Shown: positions 1 through 9,411 of the stretch, in pieces
How the letters are laid out: each line of letters opens with the position of its first letter
Position numbering within the stretch: position 1 is the stretch's first letter
Source: Thalassospira lucentensis
Lineage (GTDB): Bacteria; Pseudomonadota; Alphaproteobacteria; Rhodospirillales; Thalassospiraceae
DNA length: 64,000 nt
Reading direction: 5' to 3'
Assembly (NCBI RefSeq): GCF_011806425.1
Contig: NZ_JAATOV010000001.1
Coordinates: forward strand, 620,001 to 684,000
Translations under genes and position numbers: made by a program
The notes under the pieces: generated by a model
The model's input: only the letters and a program-made list of their open reading frames with translations
What the model was told of the DNA's origin: nothing
Database searches by the model: none

Positions 1-1287
1 GGCACCGCCGTTCTCGCGCTCGCTTCTCCGGCCTTTGCTCAGGACGCAGGCGTTTCGGCAGAGACCCAATACATTTTGAACAGCTTTAGCTTCCTGTTCA
101 GTGGCGCACTGGTCATGTGGATGGCAGCTGGCTTTGCCATGCTCGAAGCTGGTCTGGTTCGCACCAAAAACGTTTCGACCATTCTTTTGAAGAATATCTC
201 GCTCTTCGCAGTTGCTGGCATCATGTATTACCTCATCGGGTATAACCTGATGTACATGGATGTCACTGGCTGGATCGGCTCGCTCAGCCTTTGGGGTGCG
301 GATGATGCCGCAGCTCTTGGTGGCGATTTCTCAGGGGGTTATTCCGCAACGTCTGACTGGTTCTTCCAGATGGTGTTCGTTGCAACCGCAGCTTCGATCG
401 TTTCGGGTACTGTTGCCGAGCGCATCAAACTGTGGCCGTTCATGATCTTTGTCGTCATCCTGACCGGCGTTCTGTACCCGATTACGGGTTCATGGACCTG
501 GGGCGGCGGCTGGTTGTCCGAAATGGGCTTCTCTGACTTTGCTGGCTCAACCATCGTTCACTCAATCGGCGGCTGGGCTGCTTTGACCGGTGCGATTATC
601 CTTGGTGCACGTAAAGGCAAGTACGGCCAGGACGGTTCGGTTCATCCGATGCCGGGTTCGAACCTTCCGCTTGCAACGCTTGGTACCTTTATCTTGTGGC
701 TCGGCTGGTTCGGCTTCAACGGTGGTTCCCAGCTTGCTATGGGTTCGGCTGCTGACGTGATCGCGATTGCCAACATCTATGGCAACACGTCGATGGCGGC
801 TGCTGGTGGTGTTGTTGCTGCCATGATCCTGACCCAGATCCTTTACAAAAAGGTCGACCTGACCATGGCACTTAACGGTGCACTTGCTGGTCTGGTATCG
901 ATCACGGCTGGTCCGGACACCCCGACCATTGGTTCGGCAATCATCATCGGCGCAATCGGCGGCATTCTGGTTGTTGTTGCAGTTCCGCTGCTCGACAAAC
1001 TGAAAATCGACGATGTCGTTGGCGCAGTTTCGGTTCACTTGGTTTGCGGTATCTGGGGCACGCTTGCTGTTCCATTCACCAATGAAGGTGCATCGTTTGG
1101 CGTTCAGTTGACCGGTATCGTTGCAATGGGTGCCTTCACCATCGTTACCTCTGCTATCGTCTGGTTGATCTTGAAATTCACTGTTGGCATCCGCCTCAGC
1201 GAAGAAGACGAAGCAATGGGTTCTGATGCTGCTGAGCTTGGCCTCGAAGCTTATCCGGAATTCGGTAAAGGTTCGCAGCGCTTCTAA
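1..1287 (+). CDS. amtB: Ammonium transporter (Amt family), 5' end cut by window
   Basis: Inner-membrane channel for ammonium/ammonia uptake. The frame is open from base 1, so the true start lies outside the window; 428 codons are visible. The first residues end in a signal-peptidase-like site (AFA before QDAG), so an N-terminal signal peptide is probably cleaved, as in E. coli AmtB. Family marks are MLEAGLVRTKN after the first helix, DFAGSTIVHSIGGW with the first pore histidine, and SVHLVCGIWG with the second. The C-terminal tail (GIRLSEEDEAMGSD) resembles the region that binds the PII protein GlnK. In relatives a glnK gene often sits directly upstream; that is outside this view. A strong terminator follows. 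Family assignment is very secure; the symbol follows general use. Confidence 0.95.
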   Translation, partial: GTAVLALASPAFAQDAGVSAETQYILNSFSFLFSGALVMWMAAGFAMLEAGLVRTKNVSTILLKNISLFAVAGIMYYLIGYNLMYMDVTGWIGSLSLWGADDAAALGGDFSGGYSATSDWFFQMVFVATAASIVSGTVAERIKLWPFMIFVVILTGVLYPITGSWTWGGGWLSEMGFSDFAGSTIVHSIGGWAALTGAIILGARKGKYGQDGSVHPMPGSNLPLATLGTFILWLGWFGFNGGSQLAMGSAADVIAIANIYGNTSMAAAGGVVAAMILTQILYKKVDLTMALNGALAGLVSITAGPDTPTIGSAIIIGAIGGILVVVAVPLLDKLKIDDVVGAVSVHLVCGIWGTLAVPFTNEGASFGVQLTGIVAMGAFTIVTSAIVWLILKFTVGIRLSEEDEAMGSDAAELGLEAYPEFGKGSQRF

Positions 1288-1342
1288 GCGATATGATTTA
1301 GATACCGGGTGCCGTGTTTAACGGTTCCCGGACCATCAAATC

Positions 1343-1379
1343 AAAGACCCGTCGGGATTTTCCCCGGCGGGTCTTTTTT
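1343..1379 (+). terminator. Intrinsic terminator after first amt
   Basis: A GC-rich hairpin (arms about 1344-1357 and 1362-1375, one G-U pair) is followed by a run of T. It lies 56 bases after the first amt stop, so the two transporter genes probably have separate transcripts. Confidence 0.85.
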
Positions 1380-1527
1380 GTTTCTGTGCTGCCTTTTTGG
1401 GCAGCAATTTGTTCATTGCAAAGGCAAAACCAGTTTTCCACCGAAACATCCCCCACGTCATTGCATCGTCACCAAAAGCATCCTTGCCCTTACAAGATTA
1501 AGGCCTTTGAACAGTTCAAAACCCCGT

Positions 1528-1543
1528 TGGCACGGAAATTGAT
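1528..1543 (+). promoter_or_regulatory. Candidate sigma-54 promoter for second amt
   Basis: TGGCACG-N4-TTGAT matches the -24/-12 consensus (TGGCACG-N4-TTGCW) except that the -12 GC is GA. It lies 85 bases before the second amt start, a usual distance. Amt genes are classic NtrC/sigma-54 targets under nitrogen limitation. I did not find a convincing NtrC site upstream, so this is a good but unproven call. Confidence 0.5.
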
Positions 1544-1627
1544 CTTGGCTGCTCCGAACCAGAGTTCGGCTGCCCCGGCAAGACCGAACCGAGAGGAAAC
1601 GCTTTTAAATAAACGGGGGGATGCCTT

Positions 1628-2866
1628 ATGGAGGCTTTCCAAACTGCCTCGGACGTGTTTTTCGTCCTGATGGGCGCCATTATGGTGCTTGCGATGCATG
1701 CCGGTTTTGCCTTTCTTGAAGTTGGCACCGTGCGCAAAAAGAATCAGGTCAATGCACTGGTTAAAATCATTGTCGATTTTGCCGTTTCAACGATTGCCTA
1801 TTTCTTTGTCGGATATAGCGTCGCGTACGGCGTTGATTTTTTCGCCAATGCCAACGTGCTTTCCGGTTCTGCCATGATCGATGGACTGCACCCATTTTCG
1901 TCAAGCGGCTATGACTTGGTTAAGTTCTTTTTCCTGCTGACATTTGCTGCCGCCATTCCCGCGATTATTTCGGGCGGCATTGCCGAACGCGCACGTTTTT
2001 ATCCACAGCTTTTCGCCACCGCCATTCTGGTTGGCCTGTGTTATCCGCTGTTTGAAGGACTGGTCTGGAACAATAATTTCGGTTTTCAGGACCTGATTAC
2101 CGCAACCTTTGGTGCGCCGTTCCACGATTTTGCCGGATCAATTGTGGTGCATGCCGTGGGCGGCTGGATCGCCCTTGGCGCGGTTATTTGCCTTGGTGTG
2201 CGGCGCGGCAGATATCGCAAATCAGGCGAACTTATTGGTATCCCCCCATCAAACATCCCGTTTCTTGCCCTTGGGTCGTGGGTTTTATGCGTTGGCTGGT
2301 TTGGCTTTAATGTGATGTCGGCCCAATCGGTTAACGGGATCACCGGCCTTGTTGCCGTCAATTCGTTAATGGCGATGGTTGGTGGTATTTTGACGGCCTT
2401 GGTGGCCGGTCGAAATGATCCGGGCTTCGTGCATAACGGGGCCTTGGCCGGATTGGTTGCGGTTTGCGCCGGGTCGGATGTGATGCACCCAATTGGCGCA
2501 TTGATCACCGGCGGACTTGCCGGACTTTTATTTGTCTGGGGCTTTAATCAGTGCCAGGCGAAATGGAAAATTGATGACGTGCTTGGTGTGTGGCCGCTGC
2601 ACGGCATGTGCGGCCTTTTGGGCGGCATTGCATGTGGTGTCTTTGGGCTTGAGGCCCTTGGCGGTATGGGCGGCGTTTCATTTGGCGCCCAGATTGTCGG
2701 GTCGCTGTGTGGGATTGTCTTTGCAGGCGTTTCTGGGTTTGTCGTTTATGGCGTCTTAAAGAAAACCATCGGTATCCGCCTGTCAGAAGAAGACGAATTT
2801 GCCGGTGCGGATGTGTCCGTGCATAAAATCAGCGCCTATCCAGAGGATGACCTGCGCGCAAGCTAG
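1628..2866 (+). CDS. Ammonium transporter (Amt family), second copy
   Basis: A 412-residue Amt/MEP/Rh channel for ammonium. The ATG is preceded by a GGGGGG run at 1614-1619 that can act as ribosome site. No cleavable signal peptide is evident: the protein begins almost directly with a membrane helix. Both pore histidines are present (DFAGSIVVHAVGGW and WPLHGMCGLLGG), as is the C-terminal GIRLSEEDEFAG segment shared with the first copy. The two copies differ clearly in sequence, so this looks like an old paralogue pair rather than a recent duplication. It has its own terminator and a sigma-54-like promoter, suggesting nitrogen control independent of the first copy. Confidence 0.95.
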   Translation: MEAFQTASDVFFVLMGAIMVLAMHAGFAFLEVGTVRKKNQVNALVKIIVDFAVSTIAYFFVGYSVAYGVDFFANANVLSGSAMIDGLHPFSSSGYDLVKFFFLLTFAAAIPAIISGGIAERARFYPQLFATAILVGLCYPLFEGLVWNNNFGFQDLITATFGAPFHDFAGSIVVHAVGGWIALGAVICLGVRRGRYRKSGELIGIPPSNIPFLALGSWVLCVGWFGFNVMSAQSVNGITGLVAVNSLMAMVGGILTALVAGRNDPGFVHNGALAGLVAVCAGSDVMHPIGALITGGLAGLLFVWGFNQCQAKWKIDDVLGVWPLHGMCGLLGGIACGVFGLEALGGMGGVSFGAQIVGSLCGIVFAGVSGFVVYGVLKKTIGIRLSEEDEFAGADVSVHKISAYPEDDLRAS

Positions 2867-2900
2867 GCACAGAAGCCTTAACCATCACAACAAAATCACC

Positions 2901-2931
2901 TGCCCGGAAAGCGCGCCTTTCCGGGCTTTTT
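2901..2931 (+). terminator. Intrinsic terminator after second amt
   Basis: Arms 2902-2911 and 2916-2926 (GCCCGGAAAG / CTTTCCGGGC) close a short loop and lead into TTTTT. It ends the amt transcript before the aminotransferase gene. Confidence 0.85.
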
Positions 2932-3037
2932 ACGTTCTGGTGGCGGTTCTCTTAAATGTTTCTTTGCACTTTTGGCATAGGGGTAAAGTTGGGCGCAGAC
3001 CCTGGGGAATTTACCCATACATGATGACAACGGCTCC

Positions 3038-3059
3038 ATCGCACGGTGATCGCACGGTG
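3038..3059. repeat. 11-bp tandem direct repeat, two copies
   Basis: ATCGCACGGTG occurs twice head to tail (3038-3048 and 3049-3059) just upstream of the aminotransferase start. It may be a paired binding site or simple slippage; nothing else distinguishes the two. Confidence 0.6.
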
Positions 3060-3091
3060 AGGGCACAGACCAAGCTGGATTGACGATAACC

Positions 3092-4282
3092 ATGTTTAAC
3101 GAACGCCTTGATCAATTGCCTGCTTATCCATTTCCACGGTTGGCGGCCTTGCTTGACGGTATTGAACCCGGTCAATCCCCGCTGATCATGTCGATCGGAG
3201 AGCCGCAGCACACCCCACCTGCGATGATCACCGATGCGATGGTGAAACATGCCGCCCTTTGGCATAAATATCCGCCAGGTGCGGGCACGCCAGAACTGCG
3301 CAGCGCGATTAAAAACTGGCTGGATCGTCGCTATAGCCTGCCGACCGATATGCTGGACCGCGATGATCATATTCTGCCCGTGGCGGGAACGCGCGAAGCA
3401 TTGTATCTGATTGCGACCACTGTCATCCCACAAGATACCAACGGCCCAAAACCCAAGGTCCTGCTGCCCAATCCGTTTTATCAGGTCTATTGCGGGGCGG
3501 CTGTTCTTAATGATGCGGAAATGGTGCCGTTGGCGGCGAGTCCTGAAAATGGTTTTCTGCCCGATCTTGATCAGATCGATCCTGAGACCCTTGATGCATG
3601 CAGCTTATTTTTCCTGTGCTCCCCAGCCAATCCGCAAGGGTCAATCGCATCGCCTGATTATTTGAAACGCATCATTGCCCTTGCCCGCAAACATGATTTC
3701 GTGTTGGCGATGGATGAATGCTACGCCGATATTTTTGACACCACCGCACCGGTTGGCGCGCTTGAAATCTGTGCTTCGCAGGGTGGCAACATGGACAATG
3801 TCCTTGTGTTTCATAGCTTGTCCAAACGGTCCAGCGCACCGGGATTGCGATCAGGATTTGTTGCCGGGGATGCCAAGATCATCAAACGGTTTAATGACCT
3901 GCGCAGTTATTGCTCCGCGACCATGCCGATGCCGATCATGGCCGCATCGGTTGATCTTTGGAACGACGACGCCCACGCGGAAGAAAACCGTGATTTGTAC
4001 CGGGCCAAAATCGACATCGCCGAAGAAATCTTTGGCAATCGGTTTGGCTTTTACCGCCCGCCGGGTGGCTTTTTCCTGTGGCTGGATGTCGGCGATGACG
4101 AGGCCGCGACCAAGAAAATCTGGCAAGAAGCCGGGGTTAAGGTCATTCCGGGCAGTTATCTGTCGATCACCGACGCCGATGGGAATAACCCGGGCAAACA
4201 ATTTATCCGTATTGCGCTGGTCCATGATTTGGCAACCACGCGCGACGGGCTGACACGCATTGCAAAGGCGCTGGAAAGCTAA
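3092..4282 (+). CDS. dapC: PLP aminotransferase, DapC-like (succinyldiaminopimelate aminotransferase)
   Basis: Fold-type I aminotransferase of 396 residues. The best match I recognise is succinyl-DAP aminotransferase of the lysine/peptidoglycan-precursor pathway, seen in many proteobacteria with the N-terminal pattern LDQLPAYPFPRLAALL. The PLP lysine is K245 in HSLSKRSSAPGLRSG, with aspartate D208 in MDECYADIF and the asparagine of SPANPQG near 180. A TTG at 3080 could extend the N-terminus by four residues; I prefer the ATG at 3092 because the conserved family start begins there. It stands alone between amt and ftsK, with no other dap genes nearby, so the exact substrate rests on family resemblance. 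Confidence 0.8.
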   Translation: MFNERLDQLPAYPFPRLAALLDGIEPGQSPLIMSIGEPQHTPPAMITDAMVKHAALWHKYPPGAGTPELRSAIKNWLDRRYSLPTDMLDRDDHILPVAGTREALYLIATTVIPQDTNGPKPKVLLPNPFYQVYCGAAVLNDAEMVPLAASPENGFLPDLDQIDPETLDACSLFFLCSPANPQGSIASPDYLKRIIALARKHDFVLAMDECYADIFDTTAPVGALEICASQGGNMDNVLVFHSLSKRSSAPGLRSGFVAGDAKIIKRFNDLRSYCSATMPMPIMAASVDLWNDDAHAEENRDLYRAKIDIAEEIFGNRFGFYRPPGGFFLWLDVGDDEAATKKIWQEAGVKVIPGSYLSITDADGNNPGKQFIRIALVHDLATTRDGLTRIAKALES

Positions 4283-4325
4283 CGCGGATTAGCGCCGCCA
4301 TTGCGGTCGCCGGACGAACCGACAG

Positions 4326-4352
4326 ACCGATCACACCGATCACACCGATCAG
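4326..4352. repeat. Three tandem copies of a 9-bp unit
   Basis: ACCGATCAC, ACCGATCAC and ACCGATCAG run head to tail in the 118-base gap before ftsK. This looks like slipped-strand expansion; copy number may vary between strains. No function is visible. Confidence 0.8.
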
Positions 4353-4400
4353 ACGCACGAATATAACCGCAACCAGAACCCAACCAGTACGGACACCCAG

Positions 4401-6863
4401 ATGAGCAGTCAGTCAAACATTCTTGGAACCGCTTTCATGCCCGGCAGCCTTGTCATGCTGCTGAAACGAAGCGGTTTACGGATTTGCGGTCTTGGACTGG
4501 TTGCACTGGCGGTGATCTTATTCATCATGCTGATCGGTTTCCATCCCGGTGACCCGTCCTTTAACCATGCCAGTGATCGGGCAACATTGTTTAACCCGCT
4601 GGGCGTTGTTGGCGCCTATAGCGCAGATTTGATGTTACGCACCCTTGGTCTGGCGTCAGCACTACTTACCGTATTGCTGCTGGGTTGGGGCATGCGTCTG
4701 ATTGCGGTTAAACCATTTAACTGGATGTGGTTGCGCTTCCTTGTCCTGCCGCTGGCGCTGTTGCTGGTGGCGGTATCGGCGGCGGCCATCGAACCGGGCA
4801 TGCATTGGCCTTTGACGGTTGGTCTTGGCGGTTTTGCGGGTGATTTGCTGCTGTCAAAACTGCAATCTGGTTTTGCTGCGATTGGCATCCCAGGTGCGCG
4901 TGCCCTCATTGCCCTGACGTCAATGTTGCTGGGCATGGGGCTGACCATTTTTTGCATGGCCTATTCGCTGTCCGATTGGGCGCGTCTTGGTGGGATTCTT
5001 GCCTTTGCCAGCGGCAAAGTTGTTTCGGGCATCCGGGCTGTGATCCCTGGATCGAGCAACGATGAACCGGGCACCAAACGGGCCGCACGGGCACGTCAAG
5101 AACCATCCATGGATCAGGCTGGCAAGTCCAAACTGGGTTCGGCGATTTCAACCCGACGGTCTGAGCCCGCAACCGATCAGGGTAATGACGATGACGGGTA
5201 TCACGAACTTGATGATGATGTAGACCACGAACCACCGGTCCATATCGTTGCCGCGCCGGCTGCAAAGCTGCAGCCTAGCGAAAAGGCATCTGCGCAGCGC
5301 CAAGCATCGTTTGACCTTGGATCCGAAGAATACCGTTTCCCGCCGCTTGATCTGCTGCATGAGCCTGATCCAGCCGATGCAACCCAAATTGATCAGGAAG
5401 CACTGGCGCAAAATGCCCGTCTTTTGGAAACCGTTCTTCAGGACTTTGGCGTTAAGGGTGAAATCGTTCAGGTTCGTCCCGGCCCTGTGGTGACCTTGTA
5501 CGAACTTGAACCGGCCGCCGGGGTGAAATCATCGCGCGTTATTGGTTTGGCCGATGATATTGCCCGTTCCATGAGTGCGATTGCCGCACGTGTTGCCGTT
5601 GTGCCGGGCCGCAACGTCATCGGGATTGAATTGCCAAACGCACGGCGTGAAACCGTGCATCTGCATGAAATTCTGGCTTCGAGCGATTTTGAAAAGAATC
5701 CCGGCAAGCTGAATATGAGCTTGGGCAAGGATATTGGCGGTACGCCGGTTATTGCCGATCTTTCGAAAATGCCGCACTTGCTGATCGCCGGGACCACCGG
5801 GTCGGGTAAATCGGTTGGTGTGAACGCAATGATCTTATCGTTGCTTTATCGCCTGCGGCCCGAAGAATGCCGCTTCATCATGATCGATCCGAAAATGTTG
5901 GAACTGTCGATTTATGACGGTATTCCACATCTTTTGACCCCGGTTGTGACCGATCCGCATAAGGCCGTTGTCGCCCTGAAATGGGCGGTGCGTGAAATGG
6001 AAGATCGCTATCGCGCGATGAGCCAAGTCGGCGTGCGTAACATTGCGGGCTACAACAAACGTATCAAGGAAGCCGCCGCCAAGGGCGAACAACTGACCCG
6101 TCGTGTTCAAACCGGGTTTGATCCAGAAACCGGCAAACCGATCTTTGAAGATCAGGAACTGCCGATGGAGCCGCTGCCGTTTATCGTTGTGATTGTCGAT
6201 GAGATGGCCGACTTGATGTTGGTGGCGGGTAAAGATGTTGAAGCATCGATCCAGCGCCTGGCACAAATGGCCCGTGCGGCCGGTCTTCACCTGATCATGG
6301 CAACCCAGCGTCCATCGGTTGACGTCATTACCGGTACGATTAAGGCCAACTTCCCGACACGTATTTCTTACTCTGTGACGTCGAAAATCGATTCGCGTAC
6401 GATCTTGGGCGAAATGGGGGCGGAGCAGCTTCTGGGGCAAGGTGATATGCTCTATATGGGCCAAGGCGGCCGTCTGCAGCGTGTCCATGGCCCGTTTGTG
6501 TCCGATGAAGAAGTCGAAAGCATCGTCAAACACCTGCGTGATCAGGGCGACCCGGCCTATCTCGACACTGTTACCGAAGAACCCGAAGAAGACCCGGTTG
6601 CGGCCTATATGGCGGGCGGGAATGCCGGTTCTGGCGGCGGAAATGGGTCCGATGATGATTTGTACAATCAGGCAGTTGGCATCGTCCTGCGCGAGAAAAA
6701 GGCATCAACCAGCTTTATCCAGCGCAAACTTTCGATCGGCTATAACCGCGCAGCACGCATCATCGAACAGATGGAAGAAAACGGTGTTGTTTCGGCCGCC
6801 AACCATGTCGGCAAGCGTGAAGTGCTGATGGAAAACATGGACGGCTCCCCGTACGAATATTAG
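4401..6863 (+). CDS. ftsK: DNA translocase FtsK
   Basis: Septum-anchored ATPase that pumps chromosome ends through the closing division site and activates XerCD at dif. At 820 residues it has the short alphaproteobacterial form: four membrane helices in roughly residues 20-190, a short acidic linker (about 210-310), then the motor. Walker A is GTTGSGKS at 464-471 and Walker B ends in VIVDE near 597-601; the sequence [20 protein letters not shown] is the typical motor signature. The C-terminal winged-helix gamma domain, which reads KOPS sites, is present ([19 protein letters not shown]). In many alphaproteobacteria lolA follows ftsK; here a chemoreceptor follows instead. Confidence 0.97.
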   Translation: MSSQSNILGTAFMPGSLVMLLKRSGLRICGLGLVALAVILFIMLIGFHPGDPSFNHASDRATLFNPLGVVGAYSADLMLRTLGLASALLTVLLLGWGMRLIAVKPFNWMWLRFLVLPLALLLVAVSAAAIEPGMHWPLTVGLGGFAGDLLLSKLQSGFAAIGIPGARALIALTSMLLGMGLTIFCMAYSLSDWARLGGILAFASGKVVSGIRAVIPGSSNDEPGTKRAARARQEPSMDQAGKSKLGSAISTRRSEPATDQGNDDDGYHELDDDVDHEPPVHIVAAPAAKLQPSEKASAQRQASFDLGSEEYRFPPLDLLHEPDPADATQIDQEALAQNARLLETVLQDFGVKGEIVQVRPGPVVTLYELEPAAGVKSSRVIGLADDIARSMSAIAARVAVVPGRNVIGIELPNARRETVHLHEILASSDFEKNPGKLNMSLGKDIGGTPVIADLSKMPHLLIAGTTGSGKSVGVNAMILSLLYRLRPEECRFIMIDPKMLELSIYDGIPHLLTPVVTDPHKAVVALKWAVREMEDRYRAMSQVGVRNIAGYNKRIKEAAAKGEQLTRRVQTGFDPETGKPIFEDQELPMEPLPFIVVIVDEMADLMLVAGKDVEASIQRLAQMARAAGLHLIMATQRPSVDVITGTIKANFPTRISYSVTSKIDSRTILGEMGAEQLLGQGDMLYMGQGGRLQRVHGPFVSDEEVESIVKHLRDQGDPAYLDTVTEEPEEDPVAAYMAGGNAGSGGGNGSDDDLYNQAVGIVLREKKASTSFIQRKLSIGYNRAARIIEQMEENGVVSAANHVGKREVLMENMDGSPYEY

Positions 6864-6905
6864 GTCCGGGACGACCTTTTTTACACGACAGACTCAGCCC
6901 ATCCC

Positions 6906-6937
6906 AAGACGACATTTCCAATGCGAAATGTCGTCTT
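6906..6937 (+). terminator. Perfect 12-bp hairpin after ftsK
   Basis: AAGACGACATTT (6906-6917) and AAATGTCGTCTT (6926-6937) form a perfect stem with an 8-base loop. It lacks a strong T-run, so it is either a weak terminator or an mRNA-end stabiliser. Confidence 0.55.
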
Positions 6938-6962
6938 CTGGTATGCGCACATACATCCACAA

Positions 6963-7008
6963 GTTGAATTTAGAAAAGGAATTTACCTTTTAACTGTTTT
7001 AATTCAAC
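6963..7008. repeat. Nested inverted repeats upstream of chemoreceptor
   Basis: GTTGAATT (6963-6970) pairs with AATTCAAC (7001-7008). Inside lies AAAAGG (6973-6978) paired with CCTTTT (6985-6990). The surrounding DNA is AT-rich and sits 145 bases before the chemoreceptor start, so it may be an operator or leader structure. The rest of the 290-base gap holds no gene that I can see. Confidence 0.45.
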
Positions 7009-7153
7009 AGCTTATCTACAAGAATAGGCTTCTTGTTCGCGGTTTGGCATAGATCAAGGCATTTCAATGCCCGGAAGATTTATATCTGCATCAATTCTTA
7101 TATGCACAAATGGCAGGATATACTTGCCATGTATATTTAAGGTGGGGTGTCTT

Positions 7154-8845
7154 ATGAAACTTTCGAACTATTCGCTCGCGTGGAAGTTGCGCGGTGTCAT
7201 GATCCTGACGGCGCTGGCGTTGGTGTCTCTTTCGGTTACAAACTTGCTGTCGCTTCACCAAACCATGACGGACGACCGCAAAGTGAGTTTGCAATATGTT
7301 GTCGATCAGTCTGTTTCGGTGATCAACAGCTATAGCCAGAAAGCAAAATCAGGCGACCTTTCGCAGGAAGAAGCGCAGGAACAGGCACTTTCGGTCCTTA
7401 AAAGCCAGCGATATGACAACGGAAATTATGTTTTCGTTCTGAGCAAAAATAATGACCAGACCGTCATGCATCCGACGAACCCGCAACTTATCGGTAAAAG
7501 ACTTGATACCGTTAAGGATCCAAATGGCGATCCTATTTTGCGCCACCTTGTCGAAGCGGCATCGAAAGACCCCAAGGGCGGTTTTGTTCATTATGTCTGG
7601 GACAAGCCCAGCACCAAACAGGTTGAACCCAAAATTTCCTATGCGCGGGCGACCAATGATTGGGGATGGGTCGTTGCCACCGGCGCCTATGTTGATGACA
7701 TCAACGATGCGTTTTGGGCCGGTGCGCGCATCGACATCTTGATGACGGTTGCCCTGTTTTTGGTGATCTTGGCACTTGCGATTGCCATTGAACGTTCGAC
7801 AACCGCCCCGATGCGCTCGATTACGGCGGCGATCAATCAGCTTGCAGCGGGGGATTTGTCTGCCCGTGCGCAAGGGGCCGATCGCAAGGACGAAATCGGT
7901 GATCTTGCCCACGCATTTGAAGTTTTCCGTGCCAATCTTGAAAAATCGGAAGCCATGCGTGCCGAACAAGAAGCTGCCAATCAGGCCCAGCTTGATCGCG
8001 CGAACAAAATTGATCAGCGAATCAAAGAGTTTGAACAGGATGTAGAAGGCAACCTGACCTTTGTGAACGCTGCTGTTGCGCAACTGCGCAGTACCGCAAG
8101 CAGTATGGCGGAACAATCCGATCATACGGCGTCGCAGGCAACAAACGTGGCTGCAGCGACCGAACAGGCCGCCACCAACGTTGATACGGTTGCGTCTGCC
8201 GCCGAACAGCTTGCTGCTGCGATTGACGAAATCACCGCACAGGTCACAAGAAGTTCGGACATTGCACAATCGGGCTCGACCGAGGCTGATGAAGCCACTG
8301 CCATCTTTAGCGAGCTGGGCGATGCGTCGGATAAAATTGGTGAAGTTGTTCAACTGATCCAATCAATTGCCGAACAGACCAACCTTTTGGCCCTGAACGC
8401 GACGATTGAAGCCGCACGCGCAGGCGATGCAGGCAAAGGTTTTGCCGTGGTTGCCGCCGAGGTCAAAAACCTTGCCAATCAAACCACCCGCGCAACCGAA
8501 GAAATCGCGGGCCAAATCAACGGCATTCAGGATTCCACCCAAAATGCACTTGGGGCGATTGAACATCTGTCTGGTCGCATGAAGGAACTGAATGAAGTTG
8601 CCGGTGGTATTGCCGCAGCCGTTAGCGAACAAGATGCCGCAACCGGTGAAATTGCGCGCAACGTATCTGAGGCCGCCACGGGGACCAAGGAAGTTGCCCA
8701 CAACGTTGTCGGGCTTCGTCAGTCGGCAGAGGAAGAGCGCGAAGCTTCTGGACAGGTTTTGACCGCTTCAAACGGCCTTGGCGATAAATCCCAAGCCCTT
8801 TTGGGACAGATCAAACAGTTCCTGTCTGACATTCGGGCCGCGTAA
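7154..8845 (+). CDS. Methyl-accepting chemotaxis protein with single Cache domain
   Basis: Transmembrane chemoreceptor of 563 residues that would signal to CheA/CheW. Order: membrane helix (about 10-33), periplasmic sCache_2-type sensor (about 40-185, with NGNYVFVLSKNN and WGWVVATGAYVDD), second helix (about 195-215), HAMP (about 216-270), then a long signalling coil. The conserved hairpin tip EQTNLLALNATIEAARAG starts at 407. The start was moved to the ATG at 7154 because GGTGGGG lies just upstream and the longer frame adds a non-family extension. Small Cache domains of this type usually sense carboxylates or other small organic acids; the ligand here is unknown. It has its own terminator and stands alone. 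Confidence 0.93.
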   Translation: MKLSNYSLAWKLRGVMILTALALVSLSVTNLLSLHQTMTDDRKVSLQYVVDQSVSVINSYSQKAKSGDLSQEEAQEQALSVLKSQRYDNGNYVFVLSKNNDQTVMHPTNPQLIGKRLDTVKDPNGDPILRHLVEAASKDPKGGFVHYVWDKPSTKQVEPKISYARATNDWGWVVATGAYVDDINDAFWAGARIDILMTVALFLVILALAIAIERSTTAPMRSITAAINQLAAGDLSARAQGADRKDEIGDLAHAFEVFRANLEKSEAMRAEQEAANQAQLDRANKIDQRIKEFEQDVEGNLTFVNAAVAQLRSTASSMAEQSDHTASQATNVAAATEQAATNVDTVASAAEQLAAAIDEITAQVTRSSDIAQSGSTEADEATAIFSELGDASDKIGEVVQLIQSIAEQTNLLALNATIEAARAGDAGKGFAVVAAEVKNLANQTTRATEEIAGQINGIQDSTQNALGAIEHLSGRMKELNEVAGGIAAAVSEQDAATGEIARNVSEAATGTKEVAHNVVGLRQSAEEEREASGQVLTASNGLGDKSQALLGQIKQFLSDIRAA

Positions 8846-8871
8846 ATCGCGAAACGAGATAGACACCTTAC

Positions 8872-8907
8872 AAAAAAAAGGCGGGCTGAATTTCAGCCCG
8901 CCTTTTT
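8872..8907. terminator. Bidirectional terminator between chemoreceptor and trxA
   Basis: A-run, GGCGGGCTGAA, TTCAGCCCGCC and T-run form a symmetric hairpin. It sits between convergent genes and can end transcription in both directions. Confidence 0.92.
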
Positions 8908-8929
8908 AAATTCTGGTCTGATCAAACGA

Positions 8930-9250
8930 TCAGATCGACTGGTTGATCCAATCAACCAATGCGCTTTTTGGCAATGCGCCAACTTTCATTGCAGCCACTT
9001 CGCCGCCCTTGAAGATCATCAGGGTCGGGATACCGCGCACACCGTATTTCGCCGGTGTATTCGGGTTTTCGTCAATGTTGACTTTGGCGATCTTGAGTTT
9101 GCCATCAAGTTCGGTGGCAATTTCATCAAGATACGGCGCAATCTGTTTGCACGGACCGCACCATTCAGCCCAGAAATCGACGAGGACTGCTGCGTCTGAG
9201 TTCAGAACGTCGCCCTCAAACGAGCCATCGGAAACTTTAATCGTGGTCAT
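8930..9250 (-). CDS. trxA: Thioredoxin
   Basis: Cytosolic dithiol reductase of 106 residues, the normal thioredoxin-1 length. The active site is WCGPC with the cysteines at 31 and 34; the cis-proline loop [12 protein letters not shown] is also present. It is the last gene of the tsaE-to-addA block, 161 bases after addA, and ends at a bidirectional terminator. AGGAT upstream of the ATG is a plausible ribosome site. Placement directly after addA is common in Rhodospirillales, probably a conserved neighbourhood rather than a functional link. Confidence 0.96.
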   Translation of the reverse strand: MTTIKVSDGSFEGDVLNSDAAVLVDFWAEWCGPCKQIAPYLDEIATELDGKLKIAKVNIDENPNTPAKYGVRGIPTLMIFKGGEVAAMKVGALPKSALVDWINQSI

Positions 9251-9411
9251 GCTTTCAGTATCCTAGTTGTTACGAGGCATCAGGGTTTCCCCCGCCAACC
9301 TCGATCCGCTATATGGGCCCAAGGTAGGCAGCACCGACGCAAACGTCAAGCGCATTGGGCGTTGGTGCTTTATCTTGTTCGCCAGAAATCATGCCAACCG
9401 CAGAGTCGCAT

